Part shown: positions 8,460 to 14,275 of the stretch, one piece after another | How the letters are laid out: each line of letters begins with the position of its first letter | Position numbering within the stretch: the first letter of the stretch is position 1 | NCBI GenBank assembly: GCA_964503895.1 | Contig: CAZDCF010000027.1 | Location: 1-14,275 of the forward strand | Direction of reading: 5' to 3' | DNA from: Nitronereus sp964503895 | GTDB taxonomy: Bacteria > Nitrospirota > Nitrospiria > Nitrospirales > UBA8639 | DNA: 14,275 nt | The notes under the pieces: generated by a model | Seen by the model: the letters and a program-made list of their open reading frames with translations, nothing else | What the model was told of the DNA's origin: nothing | Database searches by the model: none | Made by a program: the position numbers and the translations under genes

Positions 8460-9443
8460 TTACGAACCAGCTGGAAGAGGTGTTTTTTCTTTGAGCGCAG
8501 CAAGGATTAGGAGTCCAATGACAATCCAAATAATTTCTCGAAGCCGACGAATCAGCGCAAAAGTAATGCCCGTGACTTCGTCATAGCCGAAACTCATGAC
8601 CAAGAAAAGATACCCGCCTTCCTGTGCACCAAGACTGCCGGGGATAAAAAATCCTGCGCCTTTGATTAAAACCGAAATCGCTGCAATGGAAAAAGCCGAT
8701 GGCAGAGTGATGTCCATACCCAAGAAGTACAAAATGGCATACACCTCAAACGTTTCAAGAGCCCACGAGACAAAATAAACTAATACAGAAAACCAAAAGG
8801 TTCTCGCCCGGTTCTGATAAAATTCGCGAATAGTATTATCTAACTCTTGTAACTTAGCTTCACGAGACTCTAAAAACCTCAAGGGTAAACGTATTTTTCG
8901 AAAAATATTCAGCAGGCCCATTCCTATGCCATGACGCTGAATCATGAACAACATCACAAGCCCAAAAGCCAGCATAGCCAGGCCAATGCCTGCGGCCAAC
9001 ACATTGTAACCTGAGCCGCCTAAAATGATGACCATCAAACAGATGCCCAGCAACATAAAAAGCACCTGAGCTAACACCATTGCAGTTTTAGCAGTCACGA
9101 GTGAAGCCAAACCGTCGACCATGGGAACATCATATCGTTTCAGCAAATACGCCTTCATTGGTTCGCCCCCCACCATGCCTGTTGGGGTCGTGGCATTGAT
9201 GGCTTCTCCAGCCATCCTCACAGCGAATAAACGAAAAAAACTGACTTGCTTGGTCCATGGCCCAAGAGTCAGTTGCCATCCGTAAGTTTCGAAAAGATAG
9301 ACCGCCAAGAGTGGCAATAGAATAATACAAACTGACATGAAACCAAGTTGTTTAGTTGTTTCGACAATCTGAGAAGGGCCAATGTGCCACACCAACCCTC
9401 CAAGGACGGCGATGCCAATTAAGAGAAAGAGGAGTCGAATCAC
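8460..9443 (-). CDS. Flippase-like integral membrane protein (lysylphosphatidylglycerol synthase TM-region family)
   Basis: A 327-residue polytopic membrane protein with about seven to eight hydrophobic segments (roughly 2-20, 36-55, 115-140, 146-168, 215-242, 246-268, 275-287, 300-317). It carries the family's conserved blocks: GEAINATTPTGMVGGEPMKA (79-98), PGSLGAQEGGYLFL (268-281) and an RRLREIIW segment near 299-306. Proteins of this family resemble the membrane part of MprF, which moves lysyl-lipid across the membrane, and often sit in glycolipid or phospholipid operons. It is the last gene of the phosphonate-type unit, 56 bases after the CDP-alcohol phosphatidyltransferase, so I infer that it may translocate the lipid product. 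No aminoacyl-transfer domain is present. The start is a GTG with no clear ribosome site, chosen because the hydrophobic N-terminus begins there. Substrate unproven. Confidence 0.85.
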   Translation of the reverse strand: MIRLLFLLIGIAVLGGLVWHIGPSQIVETTKQLGFMSVCIILLPLLAVYLFETYGWQLTLGPWTKQVSFFRLFAVRMAGEAINATTPTGMVGGEPMKAYLLKRYDVPMVDGLASLVTAKTAMVLAQVLFMLLGICLMVIILGGSGYNVLAAGIGLAMLAFGLVMLFMIQRHGIGMGLLNIFRKIRLPLRFLESREAKLQELDNTIREFYQNRARTFWFSVLVYFVSWALETFEVYAILYFLGMDITLPSAFSIAAISVLIKGAGFFIPGSLGAQEGGYLFLVMSFGYDEVTGITFALIRRLREIIWIVIGLLILAALKEKTPLPAGS

Positions 9444-9499
9444 GAAATTAGTTCGATAGTTAATAGACAGACTTCAACAGGCATAGAATACTACAGATG

Positions 9500-10180
9500 C
9501 TACGAAGATTTGGGAAGGAGCGCCTGTCGGATGGTCCATCCCATCATGAGCACAAAGAAAGCCGAGCCCACTGCAGCTATCCAGAGAAACCAAGGAAGAA
9601 GAGCGAAGAAAGCAGAGAGCAGGACCACCACAGAAAAATCTCGGTTGGCCACATTGCCCAGAATAAACTCTAATCGCGTTCGTTGTGCGGAAGGAATCTG
9701 CTGCCAGACCATAGGCTGAACTTTCAAATGCCGGACCCGATTCACAAATAAGAGAGAAAAACCATTGGCCACGATGGCCACAGTTCCTAAAACCAGAGGT
9801 AATAGGCTATGCTGCCAAGGTCCTTGCAAATATCCACCCCAAGCAATCCCGGCAAAGATGGCCATATGTACAACATTGTCCGCAATGATATCCAGTTCTT
9901 GCCCAAAAGGAGACTCAGTGAACGTCAGACGAGCAACTTCTCCGTCACAGCAATCCACAATGACAGACAGCTGGAAAAGTAAAGCTCCTATAATTCCCAA
10001 TTTATAAGAACCTACAGCGAAACAGGCTGCACCCCCTAAGCCAATTAGCATGGAAATAATCGTAATGGCATTGGGTGAAATTCCCAACTTGATAAAGAAG
10101 GGAGTCAAGATTCCCGAACACTTTCGATTCACATACCGATCAACAATTCCATCTTCTTGCCTATTAATCGTACTATCCAT
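9500..10180 (-). CDS. CDP-alcohol phosphatidyltransferase, probable phosphonolipid synthase
   Basis: Membrane enzyme that moves a headgroup between a CMP-activated donor and an alcohol. The 226-residue protein has the full catalytic signature D76-x2-D79-G80-x2-A83-R84-x8-G93-x3-D97-x3-D101, and around it hydrophobic segments near 38-57, 61-76, 105-117, 127-148 and 183-215. Because a cytidylyltransferase gene lies immediately upstream with the AEP-forming enzymes before it, I infer that this enzyme uses CMP-2-aminoethylphosphonate and a diacylglycerol-type acceptor to give a phosphonolipid. CDP-choline-like or inositol-type chemistry is the main alternative, since these donors share the fold. 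The ATG at 10180 has GAGG 15 bases upstream, a poor spacing; a CTG with good spacing lies a little further up and cannot be excluded. Confidence 0.87.
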   Translation of the reverse strand: MDSTINRQEDGIVDRYVNRKCSGILTPFFIKLGISPNAITIISMLIGLGGAACFAVGSYKLGIIGALLFQLSVIVDCCDGEVARLTFTESPFGQELDIIADNVVHMAIFAGIAWGGYLQGPWQHSLLPLVLGTVAIVANGFSLLFVNRVRHLKVQPMVWQQIPSAQRTRLEFILGNVANRDFSVVVLLSAFFALLPWFLWIAAVGSAFFVLMMGWTIRQALLPKSS

Positions 10181-10224
10181 AACGTTCGCCAGATTTACCT
10201 CTTCACGTAGGAAGACAAAGCACC

Positions 10225-10962
10225 TCAGCCCCTACCATGTTCGGCCAGTTTCGGCAAGACATGATTTTCGGCACATTCCACGTCTTCGGGAAAATCAATT
10301 TCGATCCAAGGCAAACCACCGATTTTTTCTATCCCAACAGGAGTAGATGCAAAAAAGTCCCGCAGGGCATCCTCATACTCCATATCGATTAACCCCTGGA
10401 TGATAAGTTGACTAACAGATTTAAGTACACTTGGAACATCCTGCCGACTGACTCGTAAAAATCCCACGCCTTCTCCGGCCTCATCATACGTCTCTGGCAT
10501 TTGCTTCGATAATGCAATCACACGGCCATGACGAACGACCACCATGCATTCCTCCGTTTGTTGAGCCACAGTTTCGTCCATTAGCAACGCATTAGGGTGA
10601 GAAGAGGTCACCAACCGTTCAAGAATCATTGGGTGAAATAACACATCCGCATCCATAATCAAGGTATCATCGTCCAATGCATGCCTGGCCACCCACAACG
10701 ACCCAATACTCCCTCGTTCGTACTGCTCATTCACTAGAAAATCGACGGGCAATGACCCTGACCAAGCAGCCACGGCTTCTCGAATGAGTTCTTCCTTATA
10801 TCCAACAACAATCGTCACATGAGAAATCCCGACCTGTTCTAAATTATTCAGGTAACGACTGAGTAGCGTCTTCCCACCTATAGGGATTAAACATTTCGGA
10901 AGATTTTGAGTCAGGGCATGCAAACGTCGGCCAACACCAGCAGCAAGGATAACGGCTTTCAT
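10225..10962 (-). CDS. Sugar-phosphate-type nucleotidyltransferase, PntC/LicC-like; probable CTP:AEP cytidylyltransferase
   Basis: The 245 residues form a single Rossmann-type nucleotidyltransferase. The N-terminal nucleotide loop is LAAGVGRRL (6-14), followed by LPKCLIPIGGK (21-31), a metal-binding D104-A-D106, and WIEIDFPEDVECA (219-231), whose Asp is the usual second metal ligand. Choline-phosphate (LicC) and 2-aminoethylphosphonate (PntC) cytidylyltransferases share this layout. Its position between an AEP transaminase gene (39 bases upstream) and a CDP-alcohol phosphatidyltransferase gene (44 bases downstream) makes activation of AEP to CMP-AEP the best reading. PntC is known in some bacteria as a fusion with the transaminase; here the two are separate. 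Nucleotide preference and substrate are inferred from context, and a role with phosphocholine or phosphoethanolamine remains possible. Confidence 0.83.
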   Translation of the reverse strand: MKAVILAAGVGRRLHALTQNLPKCLIPIGGKTLLSRYLNNLEQVGISHVTIVVGYKEELIREAVAAWSGSLPVDFLVNEQYERGSIGSLWVARHALDDDTLIMDADVLFHPMILERLVTSSHPNALLMDETVAQQTEECMVVVRHGRVIALSKQMPETYDEAGEGVGFLRVSRQDVPSVLKSVSQLIIQGLIDMEYEDALRDFFASTPVGIEKIGGLPWIEIDFPEDVECAENHVLPKLAEHGRG

Positions 10963-11001
10963 GTTCGTACTGTTCCTCTTAGAAATACATGAAACATGCC
11001 A

Positions 11002-12075
11002 TTACACGACTTCTTTAAAAGCGGATAAAAACCCTTCAAAATCAGCCTGGGCTAGGCTACCCATATTCGCAACACGGAAAATTTTTTCACTCAAATGGCC
11101 TTGTCCCGCATAAATGACGTACCCGCGCTCCTTTAAGCGATCATGCAAATCTTGATAGGTCATGCCTTCTGGAACATAAAAGGCCGAAATCGAATTTGAT
11201 TGCTGTGTAGTAGTCAAAACAGCCTCGACGCCCAGGTTTCTCAGCCCTTCACGAATCAATTGCGCACAACGGGCATACCGCTCCACTCGGTTTTGTACAC
11301 CTTCCTCCAATAGTTCACTCAGCGCTTCGTTAAAAGCTGCATACACCTGTACTGCAGGTGTAAACGGAATACTGCCTTGTTCCTGCGCTTCGTAATAGCG
11401 GGCGAGATTGAGGTACATAGACCGTTTCGGGAATTTCACAACTCGTTCGATAAAACCTCTTCGTATCAGGACAAAGGATACACCAGGGAATCCTTGGATG
11501 CATTTTCCTGCAGTTCCCGCGACCACATACATATGCGACCCCGCCACATCAATCGGTTCACCACCCAACCCACTAATGGAATCCACCACACAAACTCGGT
11601 TTAACTCATCCGCCACTTTTGCTATTTCACTGACGGGATTTATTAATCCCAAGGTAGTTTCATGATGAACAATGGCCAAAGTATGTACCTCAGGATGATG
11701 CTTGAGGGCCATAGAAATCTTTTCAGGGTCTGGGGTCACATCCCAATCCAATTTTATTTCAGGAACGCCAAGGCGTTGACTCGCAACTATGTCGGACATA
11801 CGTTGGCCATAGACTCCGTTATTAACAACCAAAACCCGCTTTCCAACTGGAACGCAGGACATCAATGAAGCTTCAACCGCAGCCGTTCCCGAACCCGTTA
11901 ACAGAATCGCCACATAATCAGGCTCTGCTCCTGGCACAAAAGCCTTGAGCAATTTGTCTCGAATATTCTGTATGAGTTCTGCGCATTCAGATTCCCGATG
12001 GCATATGTCTGGAAAAGTCAAAGCTTTCCTTACACGATCGGAAACATTTACTGGTCCCGGGTTAAGCAAAATCAT
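11002..12075 (-). CDS. phnW: 2-aminoethylphosphonate transaminase family protein
   Basis: A PLP-dependent class V aminotransferase of 357 residues, normal for the family. It interconverts phosphonoacetaldehyde and 2-aminoethylphosphonate with an amino donor; in this operon the AEP-forming direction is expected. Visible are the N-terminal ILLNPGPVNVSDRVR, DICHRE (23-28), the cofactor-binding Asp165 in VVDSISGLGG and the Schiff-base lysine K191 in GTAGKCIQGFPG, all as in AEP transaminases. Alanine-glyoxylate and serine-pyruvate aminotransferases share the fold, but the KCIQG context and the decarboxylase neighbours favour AEP. The ATG at 12075 has GAGGAG 11 bases upstream. A 99-base spacer separates it from the decarboxylase gene and shows no clear terminator or promoter. 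No phosphonatase (PhnX) gene follows, so degradation is less likely than synthesis. Confidence 0.9.
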   Translation of the reverse strand: MILLNPGPVNVSDRVRKALTFPDICHRESECAELIQNIRDKLLKAFVPGAEPDYVAILLTGSGTAAVEASLMSCVPVGKRVLVVNNGVYGQRMSDIVASQRLGVPEIKLDWDVTPDPEKISMALKHHPEVHTLAIVHHETTLGLINPVSEIAKVADELNRVCVVDSISGLGGEPIDVAGSHMYVVAGTAGKCIQGFPGVSFVLIRRGFIERVVKFPKRSMYLNLARYYEAQEQGSIPFTPAVQVYAAFNEALSELLEEGVQNRVERYARCAQLIREGLRNLGVEAVLTTTQQSNSISAFYVPEGMTYQDLHDRLKERGYVIYAGQGHLSEKIFRVANMGSLAQADFEGFLSAFKEVV

Positions 12076-12174
12076 GGGTTCAACGACTCCTCGTTTTTCT
12101 TTCTATTAACAAAGCCTAACATCTGACGAATGCCCCTAAAAATCTTCATTTTCTATCGCTTCACGCCTAAGGCT

Positions 12175-12756
12175 CTACGAGTTCAACGCGGTTCGAAATC
12201 GTCTAGCTAAATCAGCAGGTGGGACCTCGACTCGATCCACATCCTCAATTTGTTCATTCACTTTGATGAGCAAAAAACTTGGCCCCTCACTATTCAACAT
12301 ATCCTTGAATTCGTAAACAATATCTTCCCGTTCCCATACTCTTTCGATGTTGATATATCCTGCTGACTTAGCCACTTGATCCAACCGAACTATGCGCGAA
12401 TAGGAAGGTTGATTGCCAGTGGATCCATATACCTCATTATCAAACACCACATGAATAAAGTTTTTTGGTTTTAATGCACCAATAGTGGCTAAGGTACTTA
12501 AACCCATCAGCAGGTTTCCATCTCCATCAAACACAATGATTTTTTTCTGGGGCTGCGCAAGCGCTAAGCCCAATGCAAGGGAAGCCGCTCCACCCATCGC
12601 GCCCATGAGATAAAAATTTTCCGGACGGTCTTTCAGCTTATAGGCCTCACGAGAGGGGAACCCGTTACAAATCACCACAGGTTGATCCGTGACAAGCTCA
12701 AACAACGCCTGCATGGCTTGTGCTCGACTCTGCATTACGCCTTCCTCGGGTCTCAC
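12175..12756 (-). CDS. Phosphonopyruvate decarboxylase, C-terminal (TPP-binding) subunit
   Basis: The 193 residues correspond to the C-terminal half of phosphonopyruvate/sulfopyruvate decarboxylase. They hold the GFPSREAYKL segment (32-41), MGAMGGAASLALGLALA (51-67) and the thiamine-diphosphate/Mg motif D77-G-D-G80-N with the paired D106-N107 further on. With its N-terminal partner it should remove CO2 from phosphonopyruvate to give phosphonoacetaldehyde, making PEP-mutase-dependent phosphonate synthesis irreversible. The chosen start is GTG at 12756, with AAAGGAG seven bases upstream; an ATG at 12735 with GAGGAAGG before it is the alternative. The gene lies 19 bases after the N-terminal half. 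Split enzymes of this kind are known for sulfopyruvate decarboxylase (ComD/ComE), so sulfopyruvate is the other candidate substrate, but the transaminase and cytidylyltransferase genes favour phosphonate. Confidence 0.88.
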   Translation of the reverse strand: MRPEEGVMQSRAQAMQALFELVTDQPVVICNGFPSREAYKLKDRPENFYLMGAMGGAASLALGLALAQPQKKIIVFDGDGNLLMGLSTLATIGALKPKNFIHVVFDNEVYGSTGNQPSYSRIVRLDQVAKSAGYINIERVWEREDIVYEFKDMLNSEGPSFLLIKVNEQIEDVDRVEVPPADLARRFRTALNS

Positions 12757-12775
12757 TCTTTAACTCCTTTCCCTT

Positions 12776-13273
12776 TTATGGTTGAAGAGTCTTCACGATT
12801 CCATTTTTTATTAACAAAGCCACGGGAATGCGTTGCTCCATGAAGGTTTTCGCTACACACTGAAGATCTTCAATAATTGTTTGTTCAGAAAGCGTCCTAT
12901 GAGGTACTCGAATGAGATCAAGAAGCTGAGGCATGGTTTGCCCCATAACTAAATGCTCGTTGGCATCCTTTCCATCAAAACCCCGCCAAGAAATAATCAT
13001 GATACAAGGAATTGTATATACTAGATTCAGAGACATCAGAATATTGAAAGCATTGCCTAGACCAGAATTTTCCATAAGCACTACAGGAATTTTTCCTCCG
13101 AAAAATGCTCCGGCAGCCAAAGCCACGGCCTGATCCTCGCCCACAGCTGGGGTGTAGAGTCTCCGCTCGCTGAGCACGTCGATAATTCCAGCCAACATCG
13201 TATCCGGAACCCCGGTAAAAAAATCGCACCCAATACCCTCCAGAGCTCGCACAAAATCTTCGCTGTCAATCAT
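12776..13273 (-). CDS. Phosphonopyruvate decarboxylase, N-terminal subunit
   Basis: A 165-residue protein matching the N-terminal half of phosphonopyruvate/sulfopyruvate decarboxylases. MIDSEDFVRALEGIGCDFFT and GVPDTML open it, followed by AVGEDQAVALAAG with the expected cofactor-activating Glu46, MENSGLGNAFN (68-78), IISWRG (93-98) and DANEHLVMGQTMPQLLD (103-119). It should pair with the TPP-binding subunit encoded next. The protein ends naturally at ALLIKNGIVKTLQP, the point where the fused enzyme would continue, so this is a true two-gene enzyme and not a frameshift. The start is chosen by family pattern; its ribosome site is poor (GAGG 12 bases away). The frame stays open upstream to a GTG at 13390 beginning VKLIAGCFLTALAVF, so a 39-residue N-terminal extension is possible. 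First gene of the phosphonate unit. Confidence 0.87.
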   Translation of the reverse strand: MIDSEDFVRALEGIGCDFFTGVPDTMLAGIIDVLSERRLYTPAVGEDQAVALAAGAFFGGKIPVVLMENSGLGNAFNILMSLNLVYTIPCIMIISWRGFDGKDANEHLVMGQTMPQLLDLIRVPHRTLSEQTIIEDLQCVAKTFMEQRIPVALLIKNGIVKTLQP

Positions 13274-13409
13274 GTAGGAGACAAACCTCGCAGGCACATT
13301 GTAACAATTGGAGATAGCACAAGATTGAATAGCCTCTCGGAAGTGAAATACCGCAAGGGCAGTCAAAAAACAACCAGCAATCAGTTTCACAGGCCGCTTT
13401 CCAAACAGA

Positions 13410-13439
13410 ATTATATCGAACCGGTCCTCCGGTTCTCAA
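13410..13439 (-). promoter_or_regulatory. Promoter of the phosphonate-lipid unit
   Basis: On the minus strand TTGAGA (13439-13434, 5/6 match) and an exact TATAAT (13415-13410) are separated by 18 bases. Transcription should start near 13403, leaving a leader of about 130 bases before the ATG at 13273, or only about 13 bases before the alternative GTG at 13390. It is the best sigma70-type match found in the window. Confidence 0.65.
13418..13435. promoter_or_regulatory. Perfect dyad inside the promoter spacer, candidate operator
   Basis: GAACCGG and CCGGTTC form a perfect 7-bp inverted repeat around four central bases. It begins at the last two bases of the -35 box and ends three bases before the -10 box. 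A dimeric regulator bound here would cover the promoter, so it may be a repressor or a MerR-type activator site; MerR-type promoters also use longer spacers. No regulator gene is present nearby. A role as a small terminator hairpin is less likely because no U tract follows. Confidence 0.5.
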
Positions 13440-13573
13440 CAAACCGAGGAATTCGTTCATCCCTTTGTGGTTATGGGAAGTTTGCAGCCTACTCACACCC
13501 AGTGTACACTCCGTTGCTCCAGTTGATCACCAACCTTTATGAAAGTCACCGCTGAGGAGTGCTGATCAATCCT

Positions 13574-13975
13574 ATGAAACACAACAAGCCCAAGAGCAAC
13601 GCCTATACTGACGCCCATGCCCAAAGCGGGATTCACGCGCCACTGCCTGAACTGGAAATCTGGCCAAATCAATATTCGGGCTATGAAATTACGATTGAGA
13701 TTCCTGAATATACTGCAATCTGTCCTAAGACCGAGCTTCCCGACTTTGGCACCATCACTATCCGCTATATGCCCAATAAAAACTGCGTCGAGCTTAAGTC
13801 CTTAAAAGTCTACATTCATGCCTATCGCAACCTCGGAATTTTCTATGAAAACGCAGTGAATCGCATTCTGAAAGATTTGGTCAAAGCCTGTAAGCCCAAA
13901 TGGGCTGTGGTGAAGGGAAATTTTACAGCACGTGGTGGATTAAGCAGCACCGTTGAAGCCAAGTACCCGAAATAA
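13574..13975 (+). CDS. queF: NADPH-dependent 7-cyano-7-deazaguanine reductase (preQ0 reductase)
   Basis: Reduces the nitrile of preQ0 to the amine preQ1 with two NADPH, a step in queuosine tRNA modification; cytosolic. The 133 residues match the short single-domain (Bacillus-type) QueF. Visible are the thioimide-forming Cys50 in TAICPKTELPDFGTI with the following Asp57, the QueF motif ELKSLK (73-78) with substrate-binding Glu73 followed by VYIHAYRN, and FTARGGLS near the C-terminus. The ATG at 13574 is chosen as the natural start, although the good GAGGAG lies 14 bases away; an in-frame GTG at 13559 overlaps that site and would add five residues. The gene stands alone here, divergent from the phosphonate unit; no other queuosine genes are in the window. 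Confidence 0.93.
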   Translation: MKHNKPKSNAYTDAHAQSGIHAPLPELEIWPNQYSGYEITIEIPEYTAICPKTELPDFGTITIRYMPNKNCVELKSLKVYIHAYRNLGIFYENAVNRILKDLVKACKPKWAVVKGNFTARGGLSSTVEAKYPK

Positions 13976-14052
13976 ATTCCATGCCTGGTTTTTCTCGATA
14001 AGCAGTCAGAAAGATTGAACACGAAAAGAAAGGAAACCCGCAAGAACAAGGA

Positions 14053-14275
14053 TTAATGGGTTTCATAAAATTCTTTGATTGTTCCGACAACCAACTCCAT
14101 TTGAGAATGGGATAGTTCCGGATATATCGGCAAGGAAAGCACTTCGGAGGCCATCTGCTCTGAGACTGGCAGATCTCCTTTTTTGTATCCCAACGGTTGA
14201 TAACATTCTTGAAGATGCAACGGAACTGGATAATACACTTTGTGCCCAACCTCCTGCTCTTTGAGATAGACAATT
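14053..14275 (-). CDS. DegT/DnrJ/EryC1/StrS family aminotransferase, C-terminal fragment
   Basis: Only the last 73 residues are in the window; the gene continues past the right edge. The fragment reads VYYPVPLHLQECYQPLGY followed by SEVLSLPIYPEL and a final helix ending IKEFYETH, which is the standard C-terminus of PLP-dependent sugar aminotransferases of the DegT/StrS type. These add amino groups to nucleotide keto-sugars for surface polysaccharides or glycans. The catalytic lysine and cofactor site lie outside the window, so the particular sugar cannot be told. It converges on queF; the 77 bases between them show no clear terminator. Confidence 0.9.
   Translation of the reverse strand, partial: IVYLKEQEVGHKVYYPVPLHLQECYQPLGYKKGDLPVSEQMASEVLSLPIYPELSHSQMELVVGTIKEFYETH

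Noticed and set aside
8306..8494. Plus-strand frame across the intergenic hairpin after the polyprenyl synthase gene
   Set aside because: It reads through the perfect hairpin at 8389-8419 and into the antisense of the flippase-like gene; composition and lack of a ribosome site argue against a gene.
13266..13496. Minus-strand frame upstream of the decarboxylase, considered as a remnant PEP mutase
   Set aside because: It shows no PEP mutase motif, is Cys-rich and low in similarity to anything known to me, and it covers the promoter.
13482..13510. TTGCAG-N17-TACACT as a queF promoter
   Set aside because: Spacing is right but the -35 matches only three of six positions; too weak to list as a feature.
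13400..13573. preQ1 riboswitch in front of queF
   Set aside because: The short hairpin plus A-rich tail expected of the class I aptamer was not seen; the only clear hairpin is the dyad belonging to the opposite promoter.
13976..14052. Terminator between the convergent queF and aminotransferase genes
   Set aside because: Only an imperfect, long-loop pairing (GGTTT with AAACC) is visible; no compact stem or U tract.

Overview
This is a bacterial chromosomal window with ordinary protein-coding genes, AT-leaning codon use and mostly short intergenic gaps. No rRNA, tRNA, insertion sequence or CRISPR array was seen. The genes fit a Gram-negative bacterium with a respiratory quinone and an unusual lipid-headgroup pathway. 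My guess, from the general look of GltB and the phosphonate-type enzymes rather than from any search, is something near Nitrospirota or a similar environmental lineage. That placement is weak.

Left part (1-6077, minus strand): the glutamate synthase operon gltB-gltD. gltB is complete. gltD runs off the left edge and is broken by a 100-N scaffold gap whose two flanks carry the same 55 bases. Collapsing that duplicate restores one exact reading frame, so the break is an assembly artefact. Positions 6078-6458 hold the gltB leader. Next come an adenylylsulfate-kinase-type gene (6459-6995, minus) and, divergent from it, a long-chain polyprenyl diphosphate synthase (7268-8278, plus). The synthase has a strong promoter placed so that transcription should start on the A of its ATG, which suggests a leaderless mRNA. 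A perfect 14-bp hairpin at 8389-8419 separates it from the convergent operon to its right.

Central and right part (8460-13273, minus strand): a six-gene unit read from right to left. It encodes the two halves of a phosphonopyruvate decarboxylase, a 2-aminoethylphosphonate-type transaminase, a nucleotidyltransferase of the PntC/LicC type, a CDP-alcohol phosphatidyltransferase and a flippase-like integral membrane protein. Together they read as a route from phosphonopyruvate through phosphonoacetaldehyde and 2-aminoethylphosphonate (AEP) to CMP-AEP and an AEP-headgroup lipid (phosphonolipid), possibly followed by movement across the membrane. The committing enzyme, PEP mutase, is not in the window. 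A good sigma70-type promoter, with a perfect dyad between its -35 and -10 boxes, precedes the unit.

Right end: queF (queuosine pathway, plus strand) is divergent from the phosphonate unit. The C-terminal end of a DegT-family sugar aminotransferase (minus strand) runs off the right edge.
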